From Caballeronia sp. SEWSISQ10-4 2 (GTDB taxonomy: Bacteria; Pseudomonadota; Gammaproteobacteria; Burkholderiales; Burkholderiaceae), in assembly GCF_030464885.1 (NCBI RefSeq), contig NZ_JALPRJ010000018.1, positions 1 through 64,000 of the forward strand: a stretch of 64,000 nucleotides of DNA, read 5' to 3'. The translations under genes were made by a program, and so were the position numbers. The notes beneath the pieces were generated by a model. That model was not told the DNA's origin. It did not search any database and worked only from the letters and a program-made list of their open reading frames with translations. Of the stretch, positions 54,485 through 63,544 are shown piece by piece (the stretch's first letter is position 1; each line of letters begins with the position of its first letter).

Positions 54485-54587
54485 CGGGACATCCTGACGG
54501 TAAGACGGGTTTGCCCGCCCGTTGATCCGACTGCTTCAATGACCCCTGTAGGCCGGCAGTCCGCCGGCAACGACGACAGGGTGTGTC

Positions 54588-54839
54588 ATGGCCGAGATAT
54601 CACGTCACGCGCTCGCGATCCTGCGGTGCAAACAAGTCGCACGCGAAGTGGGGCTATCCCGTTCGACGATTTATCAGCGCATCAAGGACGGAACGTTTCC
54701 CGCACCTATCCGGCTGGGCGAGCGGGCGGTTGGATGGCGCACGGGGGACATCGATCGCTTTCTGCTCGATCCTAGGAGCTACCGCGCGTCTGTCCAGACT
54801 AAAAGCGACGAACCGGAGCCGGGTCATGATCGAGGCTGA
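54588..54839 (+). CDS. AlpA-family helix-turn-helix regulator
   Basis: 83 residues. A MerR-like winged-helix start CKQVAREVGLSRSTIYQRIK is followed by DGTFPAPIRLGERAVGWRTG and DIDRFL, the AlpA/Phage_AlpA signature. These proteins control excision or other phage- and plasmid-borne genes. It overlaps the next gene by 14 bases. In this setting it may control the small plasmid genes or the transfer operon. Start ATG 54588, with AGGGTG before it. Confidence 0.85.
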   Translation: MAEISRHALAILRCKQVAREVGLSRSTIYQRIKDGTFPAPIRLGERAVGWRTGDIDRFLLDPRSYRASVQTKSDEPEPGHDRG

Positions 54840-55113
54840 TGGCATGCTAAGGCTCGACGAACGGCTACGCAACTGGGCCAGTGCGGATCGGGCGTGGAGT
54901 GATGCAGCCGACGCTGCTCGTATCGAGAAAGCCTGGGGAAGCCTTGAGCCACATCACCGGGAACTGCTGCGCATGGTGTACGTGTGGCGCTCCAATCGTG
55001 GCGTCATTTGTCGACGTATGAAGATCCCCGGGTGGCCGCGGCAAAAATATGAGTTGGAGGTCGCTGCCGCGAAGTCTGCACTTGCCCGATTGTTGCTGGA
55101 GAGGTCCACGTAA
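54826..55113 (+). CDS. Small hypothetical protein with sigma/antiterminator-like helices
   Basis: 95 residues from ATG 54826 (GGAG upstream): MIEADGMLRLDERLRNWASA, then WGSLEPHHRELLRMVYVWRS and KYELEVAAAKSALARLLLER. The middle is reminiscent of sigma-70 region 4 or phage Q-type antitermination proteins, but motifs are too weak for a firm call. It is translationally coupled to the AlpA gene and followed by two terminators before the ParA gene. Confidence 0.6.
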   Translation: MIEADGMLRLDERLRNWASADRAWSDAADAARIEKAWGSLEPHHRELLRMVYVWRSNRGVICRRMKIPGWPRQKYELEVAAAKSALARLLLERST

Positions 55114-55320
55114 ATTTTTTTCGGACTACGTTGGATCGGGCTGGAACAACCTGGACATCGGGTTGCATTTTTTCAGATCATACGGTCTTGCTGAGCAGAA
55201 AAATTCGTCCTACAGTGAGTTCAACAATCTGTTCCGGTCAACGTGCGAAGCACGACCGAGTACGCGTTAGCGGCCCCGAAGTACCGAAGTTACTGCGACG
55301 TGGTGTGCCGGAACGCAATA

Positions 55321-55344
55321 AAAAGCCTGCATCCGCAGGCTTTT
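55321..55344 (+). terminator. Intrinsic terminator-like hairpin
   Basis: AAAAGCCTGC (55321-55330), loop ATCC, then GCAGGCTTTT (55335-55344): a perfect 10-bp stem ending in T residues. It separates the AlpA unit from the conjugation operon. Confidence 0.85.
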
Positions 55345-55375
55345 GCATTTTCTGGCGCTGGAATGATCCCCCATT

Positions 55376-55416
55376 GAACCTGCGGTCAGCCTCCTCGGCG
55401 CCGCAGGTTCTTTTTT
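55376..55416 (+). terminator. Second intrinsic terminator
   Basis: GAACCTGCGG (55376-55385) pairs with CCGCAGGTTC (55401-55410), followed by six T residues. Together with the hairpin 30 bases upstream it forms a tandem terminator just before the ParA gene. Confidence 0.85.
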
Positions 55417-55474
55417 CACGTCTCAGTTTTCGTGTCGGTACCTCGGTGCGCAAACCAAGATGGAGCAATCGACT

Positions 55475-56329
55475 ATGAAGACGCTTCTGATCGCCGCCGA
55501 AAAAGGGGGCACCGGCAGGACTGCATTGTTGTGTCAGCTCGCCCATTACTTTTGTCTGGTGCGAAGACTGAGAGTGTTGGTGATTGATCTCGCGGATCCC
55601 GCGTGCAGCACAGTGTCACTCGCGCGTGCATCTAAGGCGGTCGTGCTGGACGGCGAGCGGGCAGTCGTGCTCGCAGGGGAGTCACATGCCAATACTCCGA
55701 AAGGACGCATCCAGGTGCTGCCGGCGCGCGCCATCCATGGATTGACGTTAGAGGGAGCTGACGCCGGTGCGCGCTATCACGCAAACATGCGGCATCTGTT
55801 GCGAGTCGTGGAGCCGTTCGCCGACGTCTGCCTGATCGACTGTCCGCCACTTCCGGATATACGCACCGTCTGCATTGAAGCGACAGTGGATGCAATGCTT
55901 AGTCCGATCCTGCTGTCACAGGAGGCATTCGATAGCGCGGCTGACCTTATTAACGGGGCCCACGGTGTACGCAACGTACGCGCCAAACTGAACCCGTCGC
56001 TGCGCTTTATCGGCCTGTTGCCGAATATGGTGGAACGGACACTGTTGCAGCAGATACAGGCCCGTGTGCTCCAGGCGCGACTGAGCGTCTGGTTGATTCC
56101 GGACCCGAAGAATCCGAATGGATATCTCCACATGCCGCGCCTGGAGGAGATCGCAAAGGCGCAGGCCGTTGGCGTATCGGTATTGGACCTTACGCGTACC
56201 GATCACGCGGCGCGCATGGCCTGGCTCGCAATGCGCGCCTGCTTCGACGTCATCGCGCGTCAACTCGACTCGGTTGAGCCGCGCCTTGCAGATGGGCAAG
56301 CCTTCAACGGGGAGGCGTTCCATGCGTGA
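55475..56329 (+). CDS. ParA/VirC1-like ATPase with altered Walker A
   Basis: 284 residues from ATG 55475. It opens MKTLLIAAEKGGTGRTALLC: the deviant Walker A of ParA proteins normally reads KGGxGKT, but here Arg15 replaces the catalytic lysine, while the signature Lys10 is kept. Switch-type motifs DLADPACSTVSLA and VCLIDCPPLPDIRTV follow. Such proteins segregate plasmids or position relaxosomes at the transfer pore. No parB is seen beside it; it overlaps the start of the TrbM gene by eight bases, which favours a role in transfer. Confidence 0.83.
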   Translation: MKTLLIAAEKGGTGRTALLCQLAHYFCLVRRLRVLVIDLADPACSTVSLARASKAVVLDGERAVVLAGESHANTPKGRIQVLPARAIHGLTLEGADAGARYHANMRHLLRVVEPFADVCLIDCPPLPDIRTVCIEATVDAMLSPILLSQEAFDSAADLINGAHGVRNVRAKLNPSLRFIGLLPNMVERTLLQQIQARVLQARLSVWLIPDPKNPNGYLHMPRLEEIAKAQAVGVSVLDLTRTDHAARMAWLAMRACFDVIARQLDSVEPRLADGQAFNGEAFHA

Positions 56330-56894
56330 TCGACTCATTCGTTCGAAGGCATGGTGCTCGCTGGGCAGGTGGCCCGTCGCTCTTGTCATCAACCTCGCGG
56401 CTTCGGTGTTTGCGTCGGGACTTGCGCATGCCGACGACTGGGGCTGCCAAGTGATCTTGTGCCTGTCCAACCCGAGTGGACCCGAGCAGTACGGCGAATG
56501 CGTGCCGCCGATCGAAAAGCTTTGGAATGCACTGCGCCACGGTGATCCGTTTCCGACCTGTGATTTCGGTGGGGGCAGCTCGCAAGGCACGTCGGCGTCG
56601 AACATCTACGCGAGCGCTGCGTATTGCCGCGAGGACCTGATCTACTGGGGTGGTCCCGAGCAGAGCGAGTTGCTCTGCAGTGCCAGAGGTGCCATCAACG
56701 TCGACATCAACGGCCAACTCTATACCCGGGTGTGGTGGGACGCCAACGCGAAGGACCGCACGATCACCGAGTTCTTTGGCGCGGGCAGTACCCAAGGCAG
56801 CACCCAGGCGCCGTATGACCCGACGCAGGCCGGGCGTGAGTTTATCGAACGCGTGGATCGAGAAGAGAGTGGCGATGGCGGGGGAGGCGGCTGA
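56322..56894 (+). CDS. TrbM/KikA/MpfK-family conjugation protein
   Basis: 190 residues from ATG 56322. A signal peptide ends near AHADDWG. The cysteine-rich core CQVILCLSNPSGPEQYGECV then PPIEKLWNALRHGDPFPTCD is the TrbM/KikA/MpfK domain signature. These periplasmic proteins accompany mating-pair formation genes. The C-terminus is glycine-rich. The start overlaps the ParA gene, and the stop overlaps the VirB1 start by one base. Confidence 0.82.
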   Translation: MRDRLIRSKAWCSLGRWPVALVINLAASVFASGLAHADDWGCQVILCLSNPSGPEQYGECVPPIEKLWNALRHGDPFPTCDFGGGSSQGTSASNIYASAAYCREDLIYWGGPEQSELLCSARGAINVDINGQLYTRVWWDANAKDRTITEFFGAGSTQGSTQAPYDPTQAGREFIERVDREESGDGGGGG

Positions 56895-57535
56895 TGATAG
56901 CGATCGACTTCATAACGCTCGCGCAGCAGTGTGCCCCGCAGGTCGCATCCTCAACATTTGCTGCGATCGTACGTACCGAGTCCGAATTCAACCCGTATGC
57001 GATTGGCGTGGTGGGAGGCCGACTGTTACGCCAGCCAACCAGTCTCGACGAGGCGATCGCTACGGTTCGTGCGCTGGACGTCAACGGCTGGAACTACAGC
57101 GTGGGACTTGCGCAGGTGAACCGGTCGAACTGGCCGCAACTCGGACTGAACCGGCAGAACGCATTCGACCCCTGCCGCAATCTGGCGGCCGGAGCCGCGA
57201 TCCTGCAGGAATGCTTCCGGCTGGCACGTGCTTCGCACGCCGACGTCCAGCAGGCGTTGAGAAAAAGCCTGTCTTGCTACGCGAGTGGAGATTTCTCGAC
57301 GGGCTACCGCACAGGGTATGTGCAGCGGGTCGTTGACAACGCCGCTGCACGTCTTCTTCCTACGGTCCCGGCGATCGTACCGACCGTCTCGCCCGTCCCA
57401 GTCGTACCGCGAGACTCGAATGGCATTCAGAGCCAGCAGCGACGGCGGACAGTCGAGCAATCCGGGACAAACCGGATCGATCCGCAGCAGGGCAGGCACG
57501 AGGAGAAGCCAGATAGCAGCGCAGTAGTGTTCTAG
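56894..57535 (+). CDS. virB1: VirB1-like lytic transglycosylase
   Basis: 213 residues. The catalytic glutamate lies in AAIVRTESEFNPYAIGVVGG, followed by SVGLAQVNRSNWPQLGLN and DPCRNLAAGAAILQECF, the SLT fold of VirB1 proteins. The C-terminal third is a proline/valine-rich tail. It locally opens peptidoglycan for assembly of the type IV secretion channel. No cleavable signal is obvious at the N-terminus, as in several plasmid VirB1 homologues. Confidence 0.9.
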   Translation: MIAIDFITLAQQCAPQVASSTFAAIVRTESEFNPYAIGVVGGRLLRQPTSLDEAIATVRALDVNGWNYSVGLAQVNRSNWPQLGLNRQNAFDPCRNLAAGAAILQECFRLARASHADVQQALRKSLSCYASGDFSTGYRTGYVQRVVDNAAARLLPTVPAIVPTVSPVPVVPRDSNGIQSQQRRRTVEQSGTNRIDPQQGRHEEKPDSSAVVF

Positions 57536-57584
57536 AGACAGATTGATTCGATGGGATTGGTCAATGGACGTACAGGAGTTATTC

Positions 57585-57917
57585 ATGAAATCAGTATTAC
57601 TAATGTTTTTAAAAAAACGTGCCACGCGATGGAGGCGGTGTTTTTCTGCTGCTAGATCGATGGTCGGCATCACCCCGTTGCTGCTCCTGGCTTCGCCGGC
57701 GTATGCACAGCTCTCCCAAGTCAACACGCTGCTCACGACTATCCAGACAACGTTGCTTGGCATCGGAGGCGTCGTGTGCTCGATCTCGATCATCTGGGCT
57801 GGTTTCAAGATGATGTTTCAGCACGCACGGTTTGGCGATATCGCGAACGTGTTCATCGGTGGGCTTTTCGTTGGCTGCGCGACGGTCATCGCCGCGATGC
57901 TGATTCCGACAACGTAA
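57585..57917 (+). CDS. virB2: VirB2-like major pilin
   Basis: 110 residues from ATG 57585, with AGGAG before it. A long signal peptide is cleaved near ASPAYAQ, leaving a two-helix pilin: LLTTIQTTLLGIGGVVCSIS and FGDIANVFIGGLFVGCATVI. Size and hydrophobic pattern match VirB2/TrbC pilins, which polymerise into the conjugative pilus. VirB1 lies upstream and VirB3 follows after 23 bases. The N-terminal basic stretch KKRATRWRR is long but usual for this family. Confidence 0.86.
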   Translation: MKSVLLMFLKKRATRWRRCFSAARSMVGITPLLLLASPAYAQLSQVNTLLTTIQTTLLGIGGVVCSISIIWAGFKMMFQHARFGDIANVFIGGLFVGCATVIAAMLIPTT

Positions 57918-57940
57918 TCCAGGCGAGACGGAAGCGAATC

Positions 57941-58261
57941 ATGAACCCGTTAAAAGATCCCGTGTTCAAGGGCTGTACCAGGCCCGCGATGTTGTGGGGC
58001 GTGCCGCTCGTACCTTTCCTGATGATCGGCGGCGGCATGCTGATCCCGGCCATCTGGGCGCTCCTGGCGAGCCCTCCGGTCGGTGTCGCCCTGCTCTTTC
58101 TGATCATCCCGGTATTCATCACGATGCGCGCGATGACGCGTCACGACGATCAGCGCCTCGCGCAATGCGCGTTGCGTGTGCGGATGAAGTTCCGGCAGCG
58201 CAACTGCGGGTTCTGGGGCGCACACGCTTACGTGCCGGTCCGCCTGAAGAGGAGGGCCTGA
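57941..58261 (+). CDS. virB3: VirB3-like inner-membrane protein
   Basis: 106 residues from ATG 57941: MNPLKDPVFKGCTRPAMLWG followed by two membrane helices (VPLVPFLMIGGGMLIPAIWA and GVALLFLIIPVFITMRAM). The motif DPVFKGCTRPAM is typical of VirB3. It works with VirB4 in pilus biogenesis. It stops one base before the VirB4 start. Confidence 0.9.
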   Translation: MNPLKDPVFKGCTRPAMLWGVPLVPFLMIGGGMLIPAIWALLASPPVGVALLFLIIPVFITMRAMTRHDDQRLAQCALRVRMKFRQRNCGFWGAHAYVPVRLKRRA

Positions 58262-58262
58262 G

Positions 58263-60755
58263 ATGCGCGCCGAACCGAAACTTGCAGCGGTGGCGTACCG
58301 GGAAGTGCCGCTTGCAGACTTCATTCCCTATTCGACGCATTTGACCGATCACGTGATCAAGACGCGCGAAGGCGATTATCTGCGCATCTGGCGGATCGCG
58401 GGCATCGCGTTCGAGGCGGCGGACCCCGCAGATATCCTGGTGCGGCACGAGGGATTCAACCAGCTCGTCCGGGGATTGACCGGCGGTCACGTGGCGCTGT
58501 GGTCGCACCGCTTGCGCCGGCGCGTGTCGGATCACTTCGCTACACCCTACGGCGACCGATTCTGCCAGGAACTCGCGACGCGGTATTACGCGAGCTTCGC
58601 GGGCTACCGGATGATGGCCAACGAGCTGTACCTGACGCTCGTCTACCGCCCCAACCGAACAAGGCTAGGAAGGATCTTCAGTCAGGTGGCGCGTCGCACG
58701 CTCGACGATATCCGCCGGGATCAGCATCATGCCCTGAAGGCGATGGCAGAACTCGCCGCTCAGGTCGAATCGAGCTTGAGGCCCTACGATCCTGTGGCGC
58801 TCGGTGTCTATACGAAGCAGATCCAGTACACGCGGCGCCCGTGTAGATTTTCGTCGTCGCTCGAATTCCTCGGTTACCTCGTCAACGCCGTATGGGAGCC
58901 GGTGCCGGTGCCCGCGGGGCGGATCCGTGAGGCGTTGCCGACTTCACGTCTTTTTTTCGGCGCGGAGAAGGTCGAGATCCGGATGCCGGCGGCCACTCGT
59001 TACGCCGCACTGATCGATCTGAAGGACTACCCGGAGGAGACGGAGCCGGGGATGCTCAACGGACTGCTCTACGGTGACTTCGAGTACATCGAGACGCAGA
59101 GCTTCGCCATTCTCGATCGACCGAGCGCCAAGGAAGCGCTCGAGCGGCAGCGCAACCAACTGATTGCCGGCGAGGACGTAGCGGTGTCGCAGGTCGCGTC
59201 GATGGATCAGGCCCTCAACGACCTGATCAACGGCGACTTCGTTCTCGGCGAATACCACTATTCGCTCGCGGTGCTAGGCGACGCGGGCGAGGAGGTGGCA
59301 AAGCACGTTGCGAAGGCACGTACGCAACTGGCCGATGTTGGATTTCAGACCGCGCTGATCGACCTTGTGTCCGATGCGGCGTGGTTCGCGCAGCTGCCTG
59401 GCAACTGGGGCTACCGGCCACGTGAGGCGAAGCTGACCTCGCGCAATTTCTGCGGACTTGGGAGCCTGCATAACTTCGCGACCGGAAAGCGCGACGGTAA
59501 CCCGTGGGGCGAGGCGATCACGATCGTCAAGACGCCGAGTGGCCAGCCGCTCTATTTGAACTTCCACGCGACGCCCGAGAAAAAGGACTCCGCTGACGAG
59601 AAGGCTCTCGCCAACACGCAGATCATCGGCCAGGCGGGTGCGGGCAAAACGGTGCTCGAACTGTTTCTGCTCGCGATGGCGATGAAGTACGGCGTCACTG
59701 CCGTGCTCTATGACAAGGACCGCGGCACCGAGATCGCGATCCGCGCGATGGGTGGCGTTTATACGGTGTTCCGTCGTGGTGAACCGACGGGGCTAAATCC
59801 GTTCCAGATCGAGCCGAGCGAAACCGTACTCGACTTCTGGGAGCGACTGGTCCGCAAGCTGGTCGACAGCAGTTCGCCTCTGTCTTCCAAGGACGAGATG
59901 GATGTCTCGCGCGCAGTGCGGGAAGTGGCCCGGATGGCGAGGCCCCTACGGCGCTTGTCGATGGTGCGCCAGTTGCTTCCGAACGTGGGTGAGAACAGCC
60001 TGTACGCGCGGCTTGCCAAGTGGTGCGCTGGCGGCCGACTGGGATGGGTACTCGATAATCCCACCGACCGGCTCGATTTCACCCGGGCGCGTCTCTTTGG
60101 ATTCGACGATACCGAGCTTCTGGACGATGCGGAAGTGTCGACGCCGGTCACGATGTACTTGCTGCATCTGACTGAAAGCCTCATTGACGGGCGGCGCTTC
60201 GTCTATGTGATGACGGAATTCTGGAAGCGGCTCGGGGATCCCGTCTTCACGGATTTCGCGAACAACAAGCAGAAGACGATTCGCAAGCAGAACGGACTTG
60301 GCATCTTCGATACGCAGTCGCCAGCCGATGTGCTCAGAAGCGGTATCGCACGCGCGCTTATCGAGCAGACCGCAACCTTCTTCTTTCTGCCGAACCCGCG
60401 CGCGGACTACGACGATTACGTGCATGGCTTCAAGCTGACCGAGGCCGAATTCAACATTGTGCGCACTCTCGGCGAGAACAGCCGGCTCTTTCTCGTCAAG
60501 CAGGGGCACCGCTCGGCGATCGGCCGGCTGGACCTGGCAGGTCTCGGTGACGTGCTCGACGTGCTGTCGGGAACGACGGACAACGTTGAGCTGCTCGACA
60601 GGATTCGCGCACGGGTGGGTGACGCCCCCGAAGACTGGTTGCCCGTCTTCCACGAGGAGCTTGCGAAACGCCGGGTGAAGGAAGCAGGCACGCGCGCGGC
60701 TCAGCAGGTGATGGCGCAGCAGGCGACGGTGCAGGTGAGGGGAGGTGCGCAATGA
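58263..60755 (+). CDS. virB4: VirB4-family T4SS ATPase
   Basis: 830 residues, normal for the family. The N-terminal CagE/TrbE/VirB domain is followed by the Walker A GQAGAGKTVLELFLLAMAM (K462). Walker B-like RRFVYVMTEFWKRLGDPVF follows after about 190 residues, then a C-terminal domain. VirB4 energises pilus assembly and substrate transfer at the inner membrane. The 3' end overlaps VirB6 by four bases. The reading frame is intact throughout. Confidence 0.95.
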   Translation: MRAEPKLAAVAYREVPLADFIPYSTHLTDHVIKTREGDYLRIWRIAGIAFEAADPADILVRHEGFNQLVRGLTGGHVALWSHRLRRRVSDHFATPYGDRFCQELATRYYASFAGYRMMANELYLTLVYRPNRTRLGRIFSQVARRTLDDIRRDQHHALKAMAELAAQVESSLRPYDPVALGVYTKQIQYTRRPCRFSSSLEFLGYLVNAVWEPVPVPAGRIREALPTSRLFFGAEKVEIRMPAATRYAALIDLKDYPEETEPGMLNGLLYGDFEYIETQSFAILDRPSAKEALERQRNQLIAGEDVAVSQVASMDQALNDLINGDFVLGEYHYSLAVLGDAGEEVAKHVAKARTQLADVGFQTALIDLVSDAAWFAQLPGNWGYRPREAKLTSRNFCGLGSLHNFATGKRDGNPWGEAITIVKTPSGQPLYLNFHATPEKKDSADEKALANTQIIGQAGAGKTVLELFLLAMAMKYGVTAVLYDKDRGTEIAIRAMGGVYTVFRRGEPTGLNPFQIEPSETVLDFWERLVRKLVDSSSPLSSKDEMDVSRAVREVARMARPLRRLSMVRQLLPNVGENSLYARLAKWCAGGRLGWVLDNPTDRLDFTRARLFGFDDTELLDDAEVSTPVTMYLLHLTESLIDGRRFVYVMTEFWKRLGDPVFTDFANNKQKTIRKQNGLGIFDTQSPADVLRSGIARALIEQTATFFFLPNPRADYDDYVHGFKLTEAEFNIVRTLGENSRLFLVKQGHRSAIGRLDLAGLGDVLDVLSGTTDNVELLDRIRARVGDAPEDWLPVFHEELAKRRVKEAGTRAAQQVMAQQATVQVRGGAQ

Positions 60756-61909
60756 GCGGCCTCTTCACGGCAATCGGCGGGACCCTGGAAAATGGCACGG
60801 CTACCTACGTGACGAACGTGTCGGCGGCGCTCTCCAGCGCACTGACGCCGGTCGTGACCACCGCCGTCACGATCTGGATCGTTACCTACGGACTTGCAGT
60901 GGTGCGTGGCGAGGCGCATGAATCCGTGCCCGCTTTTACGTGGCGCGCACTGAAGATCGCCATCACGCTCGCGTTTGCGCTCAGTACCGGCTTGTACCAA
61001 GGGCAGGTGGTCACGGCGATCAACGGCGCGACGGCGGGGCTCGCCCAGACGATCCAGAACGCGGCCGCCGTGACTGGCGCCGGCAATCCGGGGTGTGGCT
61101 CGGTCAACGGCAGCAGCGTGATCGGCGCGAGCGCCACCAGCATCTACCAAACGCTCGACTGTTACGACCAGCAGATCGATCTCGTGATGGACGCCTATTT
61201 CGACAAGGCCGCGCACGAAGGACTCGGTTTCAGCATGGTAGCGGCAGCTATTGCCGATTTCGCGTGTGGACTGATCGCGGCGATGGGCGGGGTGATCTTC
61301 CTAATCGTGCTCGCGTTCGAGGTGGTGATGGCGAGGATGCTGCTCGATCTCGTCCTCGGGCTTGGCCCGATTTTCATCGCATGCGCCGCATTCGGGCCGA
61401 CGGCGCGGTTCTTCGAGGCGTGGACTGCAAAGGTCGCCAATTACGCGCTACTGCAGGTGCTGGTCGCTGCCTTTCTCGGCATGGCGCTGACCGCTTTTTC
61501 CGCCTATCTCGCGCCACTGCATGTTACCGGCGCCTCCCCCACATCGAATGCTGCGTCGCTGATGTCGGGCGTGACCAATGCGCTGGAGGGATCAGCGGCT
61601 GACGTGGCGGCGATCGGCCTCTTCGTTACCGGCGTGTTTTTGGCGATGATCGCCTGGCAGTTGCCGGCCGTCGCGTCCGGGCTTGCCGGAGGCGCAACCC
61701 TGTCCGGTTTCGGCGCGTTCGTCGCCGGCGTGACATCCCGACGGCTCGCCAGCGCGCTCGGCCGCGCACTTGCCGGCGGGGGCGGCGGGCCGCGGCCCGG
61801 CGGAACGATCCATAACCAGGCGGGTTCCGGCGGGAGCCCGTCCGGGGACCGGTCGATGCCGGCCTATCAGCGGGCTGCCCGGGAACACCTCGGGCAGCAG
61901 GACGAGTGA
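60752..61909 (+). CDS. virB6: VirB6-like polytopic membrane protein
   Basis: 385 residues with about six membrane helices (for example VVTTAVTIWIVTYGLAVV, ALKIAITLAFALSTGLY, FACGLIAAMGGVIFLIVLAF). The TrbL/VirB6 domain has ARMLLDLVLGLGPIFIACAA then FFEAWTAKVANYALLQVLVA. The C-terminal 70 residues are glycine/proline-rich and cytoplasmic. It forms the inner-membrane pore of the T4SS. It precedes rather than follows the VirB5-like gene. Confidence 0.9.
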   Translation: MSGLFTAIGGTLENGTATYVTNVSAALSSALTPVVTTAVTIWIVTYGLAVVRGEAHESVPAFTWRALKIAITLAFALSTGLYQGQVVTAINGATAGLAQTIQNAAAVTGAGNPGCGSVNGSSVIGASATSIYQTLDCYDQQIDLVMDAYFDKAAHEGLGFSMVAAAIADFACGLIAAMGGVIFLIVLAFEVVMARMLLDLVLGLGPIFIACAAFGPTARFFEAWTAKVANYALLQVLVAAFLGMALTAFSAYLAPLHVTGASPTSNAASLMSGVTNALEGSAADVAAIGLFVTGVFLAMIAWQLPAVASGLAGGATLSGFGAFVAGVTSRRLASALGRALAGGGGGPRPGGTIHNQAGSGGSPSGDRSMPAYQRAAREHLGQQDE

Positions 61910-61925
61910 ATCACAGGTGATCGCC

Positions 61926-62633
61926 ATGACGAGACCCTTCAGACTCTCCGGCTTTGCGGCGCTGCTCGTGGCAATGGGCGCGGTCGTTGTGCCATCTGTC
62001 CACGCGCAGGGCATTCCGGTGTTCGACGCGCAGAACGTCGCACAGGCGATCGCCACGGTGGCGCGACTCGAGCAGCAGGTGCAGCAGGAAATCCAGCTTT
62101 ACCAGTCGATGAACGGCACCCGAGGGTTCGGTCAACTGCTCGGCGCCCCGGTTCTTGCCAACTCGCTGCCGTCGAACTGGATGAGCGTCTACACCTCGGT
62201 CCAGAACGGCGGCTACTCAGGACTGACGGGCAACGCACAGGCGTTGCGCTCGGCAAGCGAGATCTACAACTGCCAGGACCAGAGTGGCGTCGACGAGCAG
62301 GTCTGCCAGCGTGCGCTCAACAAGCCGTTTCAGGACAAGGCGTTCGGGATGCAGGCGTATCAGACGGAGTTGCAGGAACTGAACCAGATTCAGAGCCTGA
62401 TGCAGCAGATCGATGTGACGCAGGACCCGAAGGGCGTCGCGGAATTACAGGCACGCATTCAATCCGAGAGCACGACGGTCGGCAACGAGATGACGAAGCT
62501 GCAGCTTTTCAAAATGCTCGCCGACACCGAAGACAAGCTGATCGCCGAACAGCAGAGCGAACTGGTGTTGAGCCGGGCAGGTAACACGACGCGGCTGCAG
62601 GACCAGATGGTCCCCGCCACATTCGGGAACTGA
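61926..62633 (+). CDS. virB5: VirB5-like minor pilus component
   Basis: 235 residues from ATG 61926. A signal peptide ends near SVHAQG. The helical body shows VFDAQNVAQAIATVARLEQQ then MNGTRGFGQLLGAPV, and an amphipathic C-terminus (AELQARIQSESTTVGNEMTK). This is the type IV secretion VirB5/TraC layout, a pilus-tip adhesin. The gene lies between VirB6 and a small lipoprotein gene. Confidence 0.86.
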   Translation: MTRPFRLSGFAALLVAMGAVVVPSVHAQGIPVFDAQNVAQAIATVARLEQQVQQEIQLYQSMNGTRGFGQLLGAPVLANSLPSNWMSVYTSVQNGGYSGLTGNAQALRSASEIYNCQDQSGVDEQVCQRALNKPFQDKAFGMQAYQTELQELNQIQSLMQQIDVTQDPKGVAELQARIQSESTTVGNEMTKLQLFKMLADTEDKLIAEQQSELVLSRAGNTTRLQDQMVPATFGN

Positions 62634-62645
62634 CGGAGCACAACC

Positions 62646-62834
62646 GTGAAAGACATTTCCTTGATCATACTGATTTTTGAATTAGTAATACTAATTACAT
62701 CATGCAGCGGTAATCCACCAAAACCGGTTCTACCGGACGGGTCACACCGCGTTCCGGTGAACCGTGTTCTCCCTCCATCTGGGGCATCGCATGCATCACC
62801 GGCGGCATCATCGACTGATGGAGCCGGACCATGA
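62646..62834 (+). CDS. Small lipoprotein (VirB7-like or entry-exclusion)
   Basis: 62 residues from GTG 62646 (GGAG upstream). The N-terminus KDISLIILIFELVILITSCS has a lipobox ending ITSC, then a proline/serine-rich mature part. Position between the VirB5 and VirB8 genes is that of VirB7 or Eex lipoproteins, which stabilise VirB9 or block redundant mating. The first 20 codons are unusually A+T-rich compared with neighbours. The two roles cannot be separated by eye. Confidence 0.68.
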   Translation: MKDISLIILIFELVILITSCSGNPPKPVLPDGSHRVPVNRVLPPSGASHASPAASSTDGAGP

Positions 62835-63544
62835 AAACTGGCCACGATTATCGGCGGGTGCTCGACATCGAGGCGTCCCTGTCCGACATGCAGGAGCGTT
62901 CGGAGCGACGTGCGTGGCACATCGCGTACGCGGCCGTGGGCCTTGCCTTGCTTTGTTCGACTGCGCTCGCCGTGATGGTTCCCTTCTACCGGGTGGTGCC
63001 GTTGCCCATCGAGGTGGACCGGCTCACAGGAGAGGCTCAGATGATCGACGTGCTCGACGCGAAGCACGTTCACCCAAAGGAAATCCAGGACAAGCACTGG
63101 GTCGAGGTTTACGTACGCTCGCGCGAGCGCTACGACTGGGGGCTGCTGCAGATGGACTACGACCGCGTGCTCAACATGAGCGACGACACAGTCGCGCGGG
63201 ATTACCGCCAGATCTATGGCGGTCCCGATGCGCTTGACAGGCAGCTCGGTCCCGGCACCGAGAAGGGTATCCGCATTCTTTCGACGACGTTGCCGCCGGA
63301 TGAACCCGGGCGCGCGGTGGTGCATATCGAGCGGACGACGCGCAAGAACGGGGTCGACAACGCCGAACCACCGCAGCGCTTCGTCGTAACGCTGGCCTTC
63401 ATGTACCGGCCGCCTGTGTTCACGCGGGAGAACGTGGCTGTCGAAAACCCGTTCGGCTTCAAGGTGACCGCCTACAGTCGCGATTCTGAGTACACACCAC
63501 CCGCGCCGCCTGCGTCATCGCCCGTTGTAGGAGGCGTGCGATGA
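62831..63544 (+). CDS. virB8: VirB8-like T4SS assembly factor
   Basis: 237 residues. A cytoplasmic N-terminus of about 35 residues precedes one membrane helix (AYAAVGLALLCSTALAVMVP). The periplasmic NTF2-like VirB8 domain has KHWVEVYVRSRERYDWGLLQ and YRQIYGGPDALDRQLG. It nucleates the core channel with VirB9 and VirB10. Its start overlaps the lipoprotein stop by four bases (ATGA) and its stop overlaps VirB9. Confidence 0.92.
   Translation: MKTGHDYRRVLDIEASLSDMQERSERRAWHIAYAAVGLALLCSTALAVMVPFYRVVPLPIEVDRLTGEAQMIDVLDAKHVHPKEIQDKHWVEVYVRSRERYDWGLLQMDYDRVLNMSDDTVARDYRQIYGGPDALDRQLGPGTEKGIRILSTTLPPDEPGRAVVHIERTTRKNGVDNAEPPQRFVVTLAFMYRPPVFTRENVAVENPFGFKVTAYSRDSEYTPPAPPASSPVVGGVR

Noticed and set aside
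56304-56795. 163-codon minus-strand frame opposite trbM
   Set aside because: The plus-strand product has a signal peptide and TrbM cysteine signature; the minus frame is a shadow.
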